Origin: Enterococcus_D entomosocium
GTDB taxonomy: Bacteria; Bacillota; Bacilli; Lactobacillales; Enterococcaceae
Assembly (NCBI RefSeq): GCF_030441895.1
Contig: NZ_JARJAS010000026.1
Strand: one strand, 5' to 3'
Length of the DNA stretch: 48,246 nt
A model generated the notes under the pieces. The model was not told where the DNA came from. It did no database searches and was given only the letters and a program-made list of their open reading frames with translations. Below, piece by piece: positions 24,827 through 32,051 of the stretch (position 1 is its first letter; each line of letters opens with the position of its first letter). The position numbers were made by a program, and so were the translations under genes.

Positions 24827-25471
24827 TTATTGGAAATTCCTAATTAATTTTTCAATCTTGATTTCCCTATAATCAAAACCAATCTCTTCCATCAATTCTT
24901 CCCAAGACTTCCCAGTTTTCCTCATAATTGTATCCACTGATGGTAAATATTCTGAGTTCGCTCTGTTTCTAAACTCGTTCATTGATAAGCTCTCTTCCAA
25001 ACCTAATCGAATAATCTCATTTCTTAGCTCAAAAAGAAGTTCAAAATTGGAGACTGATCCTTCTGTTTCTCTTTTAAAGAAAGGCTTAATATCATCAAAT
25101 CGCTTTTTCAAAGTATCTAGTGAAGGAATAGTTTTATTTCCAACAGTTTTTCTCTCATAAGCTCTTTGAGAACGAATCTTCTCTTCTTTAATAAATGCTA
25201 CAACAATTTCTTGCAGTTCATCATTAGGTATTTTCGACCAACAATATCTCTCTAATCTATTTTCACCTAGTTGAATCAATAACTTATCCCAAGACCCAAA
25301 TCGTTCTTTAATAAACCACAAACTAGGGACTTCTTTAGGGTATTCTTTCAATTTCAGTTGATATTTTCTAACAGAATTAATTTGATGTTTTTCAATAAAT
25401 TCCAAAATAACCTGCATCAGTTTCAAATCATTTTCTTGCTTCCAAAATACTCTCTTATCATCATTCTTCAT
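24827..25471 (-). CDS. protein of homing-endonuclease-associated (HNH) repeats, probably DNA-binding
   Basis: This 214-residue protein starts at ATG 25471 behind AAGGAG. It contains three copies of a repeat of about 55-60 residues, each ending in a core such as PSLWFIKERFGSWDKLLIQLG, PSLDTLKKRFDDIKPFF and PSVDTIMRKTGKSWEELMEEIG. This is the homing-endonuclease-associated repeat, a small helical DNA-binding unit. No HNH nuclease motif is present. It lies closest to the ICE end, where excisionases, regulators and short cargo genes are common, so a DNA-binding role at the end is plausible but unproven. Confidence 0.72.
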   Translation of the reverse strand: MKNDDKRVFWKQENDLKLMQVILEFIEKHQINSVRKYQLKLKEYPKEVPSLWFIKERFGSWDKLLIQLGENRLERYCWSKIPNDELQEIVVAFIKEEKIRSQRAYERKTVGNKTIPSLDTLKKRFDDIKPFFKRETEGSVSNFELLFELRNEIIRLGLEESLSMNEFRNRANSEYLPSVDTIMRKTGKSWEELMEEIGFDYREIKIEKLIRNFQ

Positions 25472-25488
25472 AATAGATGTCTCCTTAA

Positions 25489-25689
25489 CTATATTATAGA
25501 GAATATAGTTCTATCATCCATTTTAGCAGCCGCTGGGTACGCATCGGCTTCTGTCTCCCTTCTTAGCAAGTCAACCTCAACCTTGCTAAATTCGGAGGTT
25601 CGTATTGGTATTTTCGGATGACTTTTGTCGTCAGCGTAATCGTTAAATTTAGCCCACTTTTGACTAGCTATGTCGTCAAAATGGGACAA
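25489..25689 (-). CDS. doubtful short ORF at the ICE end
   Basis: A 66-codon frame opens at TTG 25689 without a ribosome site and ends 18 bp before the 214-aa gene. The frame is open further upstream, across the presumed junction with the chromosome, without a Met. The region is less AT-rich than its surroundings and contains inverted and direct repeats, so the open frame may be incidental to conserved recombination-site DNA. I give it mainly to record the frame. Confidence 0.25.
   Translation of the reverse strand: MSHFDDIASQKWAKFNDYADDKSHPKIPIRTSEFSKVEVDLLRRETEADAYPAAAKMDDRTIFSII
25563..25678. repeat. repeat cluster at the ICE right end
   Basis: TTAGCAAG (25563-25570) pairs with CTTGCTAA (25582-25589), and AACCTC (25573-25578) pairs with GAGGTT (25595-25600), so the two stems are interlaced and mutually exclusive. 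TGTCGTCA occurs at 25626-25633 and again at 25671-25678. Such arrays near an element end are typical of recombinase or excisionase binding, but the assignment is inference. Confidence 0.45.
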
Positions 25690-25749
25690 TCTAGGACAAT
25701 TACAGACTAAAACACCTTTTTTACGAAATTTAGGAATAAAGACAAATAG

Positions 25750-25778
25750 AAAAAGCCCTTGATATACAAGGACTTTTC
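25750..25778 (-). terminator. rplS terminator at the chromosome/ICE junction
   Basis: AAAAGCCCTTG (25751-25761) pairs with CAAGGACTTTT (25767-25777) with one G-U pair. Read leftward the stem is followed by TTTTT. It lies 35 bp after the rplS stop and is the last clearly chromosomal element. Confidence 0.8.
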
Positions 25779-25812
25779 ACATTCAAAATTTGATAGACAG
25801 TCAGAGACTTTC

Positions 25813-26160
25813 TTATCTTCTGATTTCTTTGATACGAGCTGCTTTTCCGTGTAATGCACGTAAGTAGTACAATTTTGCACGACGTACTTTACCGTAACGA
25901 ACAACTTCGATTTGTGCAACACGTGGTGTGTGCAATGGGAAGGTACGTTCAACACCTACACCGTTTGATACTTTACGAACTGTATAAGTTTCGCTGATAC
26001 CAGCACCGCGGCGTTTGATGACAACACCTTCAAATAACTGGATACGTTCGCGAGTTCCTTCGACAACTTTCGCGTGAACGCGAACAGTGTCCCCAGGACG
26101 GAAAGCTGGGATGTCCGTACGTAATTGTTCTTGAGTTAGTTCTTGAATCAATGGATTCAT
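25813..26160 (-). CDS. rplS: 50S ribosomal protein L19
   Basis: This 115-residue protein starting [12 protein letters not shown] is a full-length bacterial L19. It has [39 protein letters not shown] and the C-terminal [21 protein letters not shown] 26160 fits the family start; two more codons upstream (MIN) are possible. L19 sits at the 30S-50S interface. The gene is the last of the rimM-trmD-rplS group and has its own promoter and leader. The ICE lies directly downstream and leaves the gene intact. Confidence 0.98.
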
Positions 26161-26278
26161 GTTTATCATTCTCCTTATTCCCAAACATTCTTAAAGCATG
26201 AAAGCTCCAGCGGAACATCGTAATAGTTGAGTTTACACTCACTGAAACATCTTACCACAGTCGACCACAGGCTGTAAA
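26161..26278 (-). promoter_or_regulatory. rplS promoter and L19-type 5' leader
   Basis: Read leftward: -35 TTTACA (26278-26273), 18-bp spacer, -10 TAAGAT (26254-26249) with an extended TGG. The transcript would have an untranslated leader of about 80 nt, consistent with the L19 leader element known in Firmicutes. I did not verify its fold beyond noting the length and the position. Confidence 0.65.
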
Positions 26279-26315
26279 GAGAATTTTCTTGTCATCGCGC
26301 AGAATATCAAAAAAA

Positions 26316-26337
26316 CTGGCACTATTTTAGTTGCCAG
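26316..26337 (-). terminator. trmD terminator
   Basis: CTGGCA (26316-26321) pairs with TGCCAG (26332-26337), and read leftward it is followed by TTTTTTT. The trmD stop codon lies in the loop. Together with the rplS promoter it separates rplS from trmD transcription. Confidence 0.8.
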
Positions 26338-27073
26338 CTTTCGCTTCTTCTTCAATTTCTTTTAAAAGCTTCTGCATTTCTTCCGTCAACGGATAATTTT
26401 CTAGCATATCAGGTCGGCGCTGAAAGGTGCGGCGCAATGATTCTTTTAATTGCCACTGCTCGATCAATTTATGATTGCCATTCATCAAAACTTCTGGTAC
26501 TTTCATGCCTTTAAACTCTGCTGGGCGTGTATATTGCGGATGTTCTAATAAACCAGTGGAATGAGAATCGGTTTGTGCGGAGGTTTGATTGCCTAAAACT
26601 TCTGGTAATAGTCTGACCGTCGCATCGATCATGACCATTGCACCCAATTCGCCGCCAGTCAAGACGTAATCTCCCAGTGACACTTCATCAGTGACCAATG
26701 AACGGATTCGTTCATCGTATCCTTCATAATGACCACAAATGAAGACGAGGTGCTCTTCGGTAGAAAATTCTTCTGCCATCTTTTGATCAAAAGGTTTCCC
26801 CGCTGGGTCTAAAAGGATCACGCGTTTCTTCGTTTCTGGTGCTGCTTCTTCGATCGCTTTGATATTGTCATAGACAGGTTGGACTTTTAATAACATTCCT
26901 GCTCCGCCACCATAAGGATAGTCATCCACTGTTTGATGTTTGTTGTCGGAATAGTCACGGAAATTTGAGACGTTGATTTCTAACAGTCCCTTTTCCCTTG
27001 CTTTGCCAATGATCGATTCTCCTAGAGGACCTTCGAACATTCGCGGAAATAGTGTCAATACATCAATTCTCAT
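26327..27073 (-). CDS. trmD: tRNA (guanine-N1)-methyltransferase
   Basis: This 248-residue SPOUT methyltransferase makes m1G37 in tRNAs to prevent frameshifting. Key segments are MRIDVLTLFPRMF, FRDYSDNKHQTVDDYPYGGGAGM, LVFICGHYEGYDERI and SLGDYVLTGGELGAM (the SAM-binding knot), and LEHPQYTRPAEFKG. Length is normal. It starts at ATG 27073, inside the end of rimM (11-bp overlap), so the two are translationally coupled as usual. Confidence 0.98.
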   Translation of the reverse strand: MRIDVLTLFPRMFEGPLGESIIGKAREKGLLEINVSNFRDYSDNKHQTVDDYPYGGGAGMLLKVQPVYDNIKAIEEAAPETKKRVILLDPAGKPFDQKMAEEFSTEEHLVFICGHYEGYDERIRSLVTDEVSLGDYVLTGGELGAMVMIDATVRLLPEVLGNQTSAQTDSHSTGLLEHPQYTRPAEFKGMKVPEVLMNGNHKLIEQWQLKESLRRTFQRRPDMLENYPLTEEMQKLLKEIEEEAKAGN

Positions 27074-27587
27074 CGTCTAACAACCCCTCTGGGATTTCCA
27101 CAGTGACCTGACCATTTTCAAGATCGATCGTGTGGACAACCGACTCGATATAAGGAATCAAGGCATCCTTCTTCCCTTTTCGTTGAACGACCCAAACGTC
27201 ATTGGCACCTGGTGAAAGGATCTCTTTGACTTTACCAATGATTGTGCCATCTTCTTCGACGACTTCCAGACCAATAATTTCATGGTAGTAAAACTCATTT
27301 TCTGCTAAATCCACCAAATCATCCTTGGTAACTTTTAAAATGCCGTTACGAAACGGTTCAACATCGTTAATATTGGGATAGCCCTCAAACGTCACTAAAT
27401 CAAAGTTTTTGTGTTTGCGATGACCTGAAACAATCAATGTTATTGGCTCTTTATTTTCACGAAAAAGTGTCAATTCGGCCCCTTTACGGTAGCGTTCTTC
27501 TGGAAAATCCGTTTGTGATATCACACGTACTTCTCCACGGATTCCATGTGTATTGACGATTTTTCCTACGTTTAAATATTCTGTCAC
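27063..27587 (-). CDS. rimM: ribosome maturation factor RimM
   Basis: This 174-residue protein uses a GTG start at 27587 with GGGGAACG upstream. The N-terminal RimM barrel contains NVGKIVNTHGIRGEVRV, and the C-terminal PRC-barrel contains EFYYHEIIGLEVVEEDG and ANDVWVVQRKGKKDALIPYI. It assists 30S head maturation. It overlaps trmD in the standard arrangement. No YlqD-type gene is present upstream; a lipoprotein gene is there instead. Confidence 0.97.
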   Translation of the reverse strand: MTEYLNVGKIVNTHGIRGEVRVISQTDFPEERYRKGAELTLFRENKEPITLIVSGHRKHKNFDLVTFEGYPNINDVEPFRNGILKVTKDDLVDLAENEFYYHEIIGLEVVEEDGTIIGKVKEILSPGANDVWVVQRKGKKDALIPYIESVVHTIDLENGQVTVEIPEGLLDDEN

Positions 27588-27694
27588 GTTCGTTCCCCAT
27601 TTCTTCTAACTTCTGTTCTATTTTAGCATAGCAAAGTAGCGAATTCTAGCCGTTTCCTAGCGCCCCATGTTTTCCTCAAAATCATCGCGCGAAA

Positions 27695-27727
27695 AATGCC
27701 CCTTCGACGCTTGATCAAAGGGGCATT
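27695..27727 (-). terminator. terminator after the lipoprotein gene
   Basis: AATGCCCCTT (27695-27704) pairs perfectly with AAGGGGCATT (27718-27727), and read leftward TTTTTC follows. It separates the lipoprotein gene from rimM; rimM-trmD therefore must have a promoter in 27588-27694. Confidence 0.88.
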
Positions 27728-27742
27728 GTCCTAATATGAACC

Positions 27743-28567
27743 TTATTGATTCATAGAAACGGCCATTTTCAATGCTGAACGTGCATCTTGATGTTGCACC
27801 GTTCGAAGGGTCTTTTCTTGTTGCCAAACCACTGTAGTTGCTGTATGGTCATTTTTTCCCATATCGATAGTGATTTGACCGACCTCAGGCGCTGGGAGCA
27901 TAGCTTCTTCCAGATACGCTACCACTTCTTTGGCAACCGGAACTGGATCTTGTTCCTCTTGATTGACTGCTCGAACAGTCAATGACCAATTTCCTTCTTG
28001 CCAGCTCAAATAACTGGAGCCAGCAGCTCCTTGCATATGCCCAGTAATGCCATATCCGAGATCAACGGCTTGTCCGCCATCATCAGCTGTTACATTGACC
28101 GCTGCAGCAGCTTCATCCGCTGATTGATAGTCTTTTGATTGAAAAGCAGCAATCGGTGTTTCCTCGTTCAAAGCCTTGTCATTGAGAGGCAGCTGCTTAT
28201 CAAGTCCATAATAAAGAATCGAAGCATCGGACTGACTGCCAGCTGTGGCCGCATTCAACACTTTACCTGAAGCAAGTGGAATGTCCTTGGGCAAGACAAG
28301 ATCAGGGAATGCCGCTTGTATTTGAGCGTAGATATCTGCAGTACTATTCGTGTTTGAAGAATCCCTAGAAGCCGTCTGACTAGAAGACGTACTTGATTGA
28401 CTGGTTTCTGATTGACTACTTGCTTGCGTTTGGGTACTTTCCACCATACTCGTCGCTGTTGTTTCGGCACTACTGACTTGACTGGTTTCTGGTTCCTGTT
28501 GATTATTGCAGCCAGCTAAGGCGCCCATCGTCAGCAGCGTAACGAATAATCCTAGTTCTTTTTTCAT
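27743..28567 (-). CDS. Ser/Thr-rich lipoprotein of unknown function
   Basis: ATG 28567 follows GGAGGGG and is preferred over an upstream in-frame ATG (28762) that lies in the neighbouring gene. The product has 274 residues. A lipoprotein signal with LAGC (Cys20) is followed by a Ser/Thr/Gln-rich linker (about 21-70). The C-terminal domain (from about 75) has no motif I recognise, with a few Trp- and Asp-rich strands (SYLSWQEGNWSLTVRAVNQEEQ). It would be anchored on the outer membrane face. It occupies the place between khpA and rimM where other Firmicutes have ylqD. Confidence 0.85.
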   Translation of the reverse strand: MKKELGLFVTLLTMGALAGCNNQQEPETSQVSSAETTATSMVESTQTQASSQSETSQSSTSSSQTASRDSSNTNSTADIYAQIQAAFPDLVLPKDIPLASGKVLNAATAGSQSDASILYYGLDKQLPLNDKALNEETPIAAFQSKDYQSADEAAAAVNVTADDGGQAVDLGYGITGHMQGAAGSSYLSWQEGNWSLTVRAVNQEEQDPVPVAKEVVAYLEEAMLPAPEVGQITIDMGKNDHTATTVVWQQEKTLRTVQHQDARSALKMAVSMNQ

Positions 28568-28603
28568 GATGTTCCCCTCCTTATACAAAGAATACCCCTC
28601 AAT

Positions 28604-28642
28604 AAAAAAAATGACAAACAAGTCAGATTGTCTGTCATTTTT
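28604..28642 (-). terminator. terminator of the 85-aa membrane protein gene
   Basis: AAAAATGACA (28606-28615) pairs with TGTCATTTTT (28633-28642). Read leftward the stem runs into T residues. It lies between the small membrane-protein gene and the lipoprotein gene. Confidence 0.75.
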
Positions 28643-28653
28643 TTGTTGATTTT

Positions 28654-28911
28654 TTAAAGATTTGTCACCCAATTTTGCAGTGATTGAAAGCCATCCTTGA
28701 TCCATTGCCAAACTTGATTGGCGATCGTCGATAGGTCGCCCCAACGAAAGTTTTGTGTCCATTGGTTCAATTGCGTCATGATCTCCTCACGATAGACCCA
28801 AATTAAAAAGAGCAACAACAAGATCCCTAGCGTTCGCCAAAGAAAAGAACCAATTTTATAAATAAAGACGAGGATCAAAAGAACGACGATCCATGCGATT
28901 AGTTGAGACAT
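28654..28911 (-). CDS. 85-aa membrane protein of unknown function
   Basis: The protein has two hydrophobic helices (LIAWIVVLLILVFIYKI and LGILLLLFLIWVY) and a Trp-rich amphipathic C-terminal half. The ribosome site (AGGAGGAGGTGC) is strong and the gene is flanked by two terminators, so it is a separate transcription unit and probably real. No family is recognised. Confidence 0.7.
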   Translation of the reverse strand: MSQLIAWIVVLLILVFIYKIGSFLWRTLGILLLLFLIWVYREEIMTQLNQWTQNFRWGDLSTIANQVWQWIKDGFQSLQNWVTNL

Positions 28912-28985
28912 ACAAGCACCTCCTCCTTTTGATTATCTCAAAACCACCTTGTTTTGTCCTCCATCTTAAGCATGAATTTTACAAA

Positions 28986-29014
28986 AAAAGCATTCCTCAA
29001 AGAGAAATGCTTTT
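28986..29014 (-). terminator. terminator of rpsP-khpA
   Basis: AAAAGCATT (28986-28994) pairs with AATGCTTTT (29006-29014), followed leftward by TTTTTT. It ends the rpsP-khpA transcript, 10 bp after the khpA stop. Confidence 0.85.
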
Positions 29015-29023
29015 CATTCTTGC

Positions 29024-29269
29024 TTATTTACCATCAATGATATTCAAACGAACTTTTTTTGGTCCATTTGTCCGTACACTGTAAACGATTGTTCGAATTG
29101 CTTTGGCAACCCGACCTTGTTTACCGATGATACGACCAATATCCTCTGGTGCCACAGTAAGATTATATTCCAAGAAATCATCTGACTCTACCAGCTCAAG
29201 CTTGATATCCTCAGGTTTGGTAACAAGTGGTGAAACGATCGTTAAGACTAATTCTTGCAAATCTTTCAT
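29024..29269 (-). CDS. khpA: KH-domain RNA-binding protein KhpA
   Basis: This 81-residue protein is essentially one KH domain with the GxxG loop in IGRIIGKQGRVAKAIRTIV. KhpA forms a complex with KhpB (Jag/EloR) and affects cell elongation and division in Gram-positive cocci by binding RNA. It lies 11 bp downstream of rpsP as in almost all Firmicutes. Length matches the family (75-81 residues). Confidence 0.95.
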   Translation of the reverse strand: MKDLQELVLTIVSPLVTKPEDIKLELVESDDFLEYNLTVAPEDIGRIIGKQGRVAKAIRTIVYSVRTNGPKKVRLNIIDGK

Positions 29270-29280
29270 CCAAAGTCACC

Positions 29281-29556
29281 TTATTTCTTAGTGAATTTTG
29301 CTTCGTGGTGTTTTTTCATAACGCCTTCTTTAGAAAGGATGTTACGAACTGTATCTGAAGGTTGCGCACCTTTAGATAACCAATCAAGAACTAAATCTTC
29401 TTTGATTGTCACTTCAGCTGGGTCTAGTAAAGGATTGTAAGTACCAACTGTTTCGATGAAACGTCCGTCACGAGGAGAACGTGAATCTGCTACGACGATA
29501 CGGTAAAAAGGTTTCTTTTTAGAACCCATGCGTTTTAAACGAATTTTTACTGCCAT
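29281..29556 (-). CDS. rpsP: 30S ribosomal protein S16
   Basis: This 91-residue protein begins MAVKIRLKRMGSKKKPFYRIVVADSRSPRDGRF and contains ETVGTYNPL and LDWLSKGAQPSDTV, a textbook S16. S16 binds 16S rRNA and is needed for 30S assembly. It starts at ATG 29556 with GGAGGTG upstream and its own promoter. In many Firmicutes ffh-ylxM lies directly upstream; here they are 5 kb away. Confidence 0.98.
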   Translation of the reverse strand: MAVKIRLKRMGSKKKPFYRIVVADSRSPRDGRFIETVGTYNPLLDPAEVTIKEDLVLDWLSKGAQPSDTVRNILSKEGVMKKHHEAKFTKK

Positions 29557-29590
29557 TATTTACACCTCCATTGATTTAATCACAAGAGCT

Positions 29591-29619
29591 AGTTTAACAG
29601 GTTTTTTCGATGGTGTAAA
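29591..29619 (-). promoter_or_regulatory. rpsP promoter
   Basis: Read leftward: -35 TTTACA (29619-29614), 17-bp spacer, -10 TAAACT (29596-29591). It would place the start site about 25-30 nt before the rpsP ATG. Confidence 0.65.
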
Positions 29620-29810
29620 GAGTTTTTTCTTTACAGCTAAAAAAAGTTTCTTCTTTCTTATTTTCTAAGCATGGTTATCTTTTGCCAGAATGAATCAGGA
29701 CGCGTATCATTAGTAATAGAGAAACTTTTTAAAGTCAAATCGTTTTATTTGCACCATCCACTTACTTTTGGTAAGCTCAATGAGTAGAAAACAACAAGGA
29801 GGAAATTTAC

Positions 29811-30362
29811 ATGACAAAAAAAATTGGTTTTATCGTCGGCAGTTTACGGGAAGGATCATTTAATAAACTCGTAGCGAAAAAATTCGCATCATTATTACCA
29901 GAAGGTTTTGAAGCATCTTTCATCGAAATCGGCAACTTGCCTTTTTACAATGAAGATTTGGAAGTTGAAGGAAAAGTTCCTGCTGAATGGACAGCATTTC
30001 GGGAAGCATTAAGCGCCGTTGACGGGGTCTTCTTCTTTACACCAGAATACAATCGTTCTGTTCCTGCAGCATTGAAAAATGCATTAGATGTTGGTTCTCG
30101 TCCTTACGGTGCTAGCAGTTGGGGTGGCAAACCAGCTTTGGTTGTCAGCGTTTCTCCAGGAGCGATCGCTGGGTTTGGTGCAAACCATCACCTACGTCAA
30201 TCATTAGTCTTTTTGGATATGCCTACTCTACAACAACCAGAAGCCTATATCGGTGGAATCACCAACTTGATTGATGAAAACAACGAAATCAACCCAGATA
30301 CAGTAAGCTTCTTTGAAACGATCATTGCAAAATATATTGAACTCTTTCAACGATTCAACTAA
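29811..30362 (+). CDS. NAD(P)H-dependent FMN reductase
   Basis: This 183-residue flavodoxin-like protein has the phosphate loop GSLREGSFNKLVAK and the conserved PEYNRSVPAALKNALD flavin loop. GGKPALVVSVSPGAIAGFGA follows. Family members reduce FMN, quinones, azo dyes or chromate with NAD(P)H; the actual substrate cannot be read. The ribosome site AAGGAGG is strong. The gene is monocistronic, oriented opposite to rpsP, and closed by a strong terminator. Confidence 0.9.
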   Translation: MTKKIGFIVGSLREGSFNKLVAKKFASLLPEGFEASFIEIGNLPFYNEDLEVEGKVPAEWTAFREALSAVDGVFFFTPEYNRSVPAALKNALDVGSRPYGASSWGGKPALVVSVSPGAIAGFGANHHLRQSLVFLDMPTLQQPEAYIGGITNLIDENNEINPDTVSFFETIIAKYIELFQRFN

Positions 30363-30376
30363 TTAAGAATCCAAAC

Positions 30377-30418
30377 AAAAAGACCAAGAAACTCGGCACT
30401 GAGTTTCTTGGTCTTTTT
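30377..30418. terminator. strong bidirectional terminator
   Basis: An 18-bp perfect stem (30377-30394 with 30401-30418; core AGACCAAGAAACTC) surrounds a 6-nt loop, with A- and T-runs on both sides. It serves the convergent FMN reductase and the RibD-like gene. Confidence 0.95.
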
Positions 30419-30445
30419 ACTGTGAAGAATAATCGTTTGCGCTTT

Positions 30446-30979
30446 TTACTCGCTGCCTGACACAGACTTTCGAACAAAATGAAGTTCTGTCAGTTCCCCC
30501 ATCTGTTTTGTTTCAACAAACGTCAAGCGTCTCGCATAATCCCCCGGTTTAAACAGTCGCTTGCCCTCTCCTAAAAACACCGGCGCGATTTGAATAAACC
30601 ATTCATCGATCATATCAGCTTCCAGCAATGGTTTTAATAAGGAACCCCCACCTACTACCCATACGTTTTCCTCTTGTTTTAATGCTGAAACAAATGCAAC
30701 TGGATCCGTTGACACTAGGGTTGCATCCGGCAGCGGCTCTTTTCGGGTACGAGAAAAAACATAGTTGGTCTTTTCAGGATATAGCAGTCCATCATCCATC
30801 AGTTTTTTTGCTTCTTGATAGGTCTTTCTTCCCATCACGGTCGCGTCGATGGTTGCAAAAAATGCTTCATAGGTCGTTGCAACACCGGTATCAGTTTGAA
30901 ACAGCCAGTCCAGTTGATCCTCCATACCTGCTAAATAGCCATCGAGGCTGATTGCACCATAAAATACCACTTTTCCCAA
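30446..30979 (-). CDS. RibD C-terminal/dihydrofolate-reductase-like protein
   Basis: This 177-residue protein starts at TTG 30979 with GGAG upstream (that GGAG overlaps the tag stop). It carries the DHFR-like reductase fold of the RibD C-terminal family: FYGAISLDGYLAG, ATVMGRKTYQEAKKL, TNYVFSRTRK, NVWVVGGGSLLKPLLEADMIDEWFIQIAPVFLGEGKRLF. Stand-alone members are NAD(P)H-dependent reductases of unknown substrate. It is cotranscribed downstream of tag. Confidence 0.88.
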   Translation of the reverse strand: MGKVVFYGAISLDGYLAGMEDQLDWLFQTDTGVATTYEAFFATIDATVMGRKTYQEAKKLMDDGLLYPEKTNYVFSRTRKEPLPDATLVSTDPVAFVSALKQEENVWVVGGGSLLKPLLEADMIDEWFIQIAPVFLGEGKRLFKPGDYARRLTFVETKQMGELTELHFVRKSVSGSE

Positions 30980-30985
30980 TTAGGC

Positions 30986-31573
30986 TCACTCCTTTATTTT
31001 TACGATTGCTTCTGACCTTCGACAAACACAAGTGACTAAGTGATCATTAACCATGCCGACCGCTTCCATAAACGCGTAAATAGTTGTCGTTCCGACAAAT
31101 TTAAAGCCTCGCTTTTTCAAGTCTTTTGCTAGCTGATCGGAGATTTCCGAATGGGTCGGTACATCGGATTGCTGCTGAAATTCATTGATGACTGGCTCAT
31201 GATTGACATATCGCCACAAGAATGCGGAGAAACTGCCGTATTCTTGCTGGATTTTTAAAACTTCTTGGGCATTGATGATCGCTGCTTCAATCTTTCGTCG
31301 ATTGCGAATGATTCCTGGATTCATCATCAGTTCTTCCACTTTTTCTTCCGTATAGTTCGCTACTTTTATGATATTAAACTGATCGTATGCTGCATCGAAA
31401 TTCGCCATCTTGTTTAAAATCGTTTGCCAGCTCAATCCTGCTTGATTCATATCTAACACCAGTTTTCGAAACAACTGCTGATCCTCATACTCAGGTTTTC
31501 CCCATACCGTATCATGATACTCCTGCATTGCTGGTGTACTGTTGGCCCATTCACATCGCTCCATTGTCCTCAT
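30986..31573 (-). CDS. tag: DNA-3-methyladenine glycosylase I
   Basis: This 195-residue protein removes 3-methyladenine from alkylated DNA. Zinc ligands are visible as RCEWA and EYHDTVWG at the N-terminus and NDHLVTCVCR near the C-terminus, plus LVLDMNQAGLSWQTIL and KRGFKFVGTTTIYAFMEAVGMV of the HhH glycosylase fold. ATG 31573 or ATG 31564 could be the start; the second fits the usual MERCEWA start of the family. It is followed by the RibD-like gene in one transcript. Confidence 0.95.
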   Translation of the reverse strand: MRTMERCEWANSTPAMQEYHDTVWGKPEYEDQQLFRKLVLDMNQAGLSWQTILNKMANFDAAYDQFNIIKVANYTEEKVEELMMNPGIIRNRRKIEAAIINAQEVLKIQQEYGSFSAFLWRYVNHEPVINEFQQQSDVPTHSEISDQLAKDLKKRGFKFVGTTTIYAFMEAVGMVNDHLVTCVCRRSEAIVKIKE

Positions 31574-31606
31574 CAGCTCCTTTTTGTTTATTTTATCATA
31601 AATGAC

Positions 31607-31642
31607 TTTACTTCCACCAGTGTACTACGTATACTAGTACAC
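31607..31642 (+). promoter_or_regulatory. YtrA-type promoter with embedded operator
   Basis: -35 TTTACT (31607-31612), 17-bp spacer, -10 TATACT (31630-31635). A perfect dyad, GTGTACTA (31620-31627) and TAGTACAC (31635-31642), covers the spacer and -10, so the GntR protein encoded downstream should repress its own operon. Confidence 0.8.
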
Positions 31643-31664
31643 ATAAATGAAAGGAGCTGATTTT

Positions 31665-32051
31665 GTGGTTCGCATTAACAAAGCCAGCAGCAAACCTTAC
31701 TATGAGCAATTGGTTTTAAGTATCAAAGAAGATATTCTGAACGGTGTTCTAACCGCCGGAGACCAAGTACCTTCGGTTCGTGAAATGGCCAAGCGCCTGT
31801 TGATGAATCCAAATACCGTCAGCAAAGCCTACAAAGTATTGGAAAATGAGCAAGTGCTTGTCACCATCAAAGGAAAAGGCACCTTTGTGAAAGTTACTGA
31901 GGATCTGCCACGCGATGAGATTCGGATCTTACAGGTGAAAGAACGTTTGAAAGAATTGGTGATCGAAGCACGCCATTTACAGATCAGCATGCGTGAGCTG
32001 AGCGATTGGATGAATGGCTTTGAACAAGAGTTAGGAGGCGATCCACAGTGA
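31665..32051 (+). CDS. GntR-family (YtrA-type) repressor
   Basis: GTG 31665 with AAAGGAG 8 nt upstream is the likely start; an in-frame ATG at 31647 lies before the ribosome site. The 128-residue product has a winged helix (PYYEQLVLSIKEDILNGVLTAGDQVPSVREMAKRLLMNPNTVSKAYKVLE) and a short helical tail, typical of YtrA regulators of ABC operons. The stop overlaps the next gene's GTG (GTGA). It probably senses cell-wall stress or antibiotics, as known YtrA proteins do. Confidence 0.92.
   Translation: MVRINKASSKPYYEQLVLSIKEDILNGVLTAGDQVPSVREMAKRLLMNPNTVSKAYKVLENEQVLVTIKGKGTFVKVTEDLPRDEIRILQVKERLKELVIEARHLQISMRELSDWMNGFEQELGGDPQ

Larger units (their letters stand above)
1..25750. mobile_element. 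ICE of the Tn916/pCW3 type, right-hand part, beside rplS
   Basis: This stretch contains a full tcp/Orf13-Orf23 conjugation set, ArdA, relaxase, coupling ATPase, an oriT-like region and surface-protein and defence-like cargo. It is more AT-rich than the chromosome to its right. The right boundary is inferred between the rplS terminator (25750) and the first ICE-type sequence (about 25,700); the left end is outside the window, so no pair of attachment repeats can be shown. No tyrosine integrase or large serine integrase is visible. By memory, E. faecalis V583 carries a similar element (efaB5) directly next to rplS. The ICE identity is secure; the exact ends are not. Confidence 0.85.

Noticed and set aside
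25707..25955. 82-codon frame across the end of rplS
   Set aside because: It is a shadow of rplS reading out through the terminator; its opening has no ribosome site.
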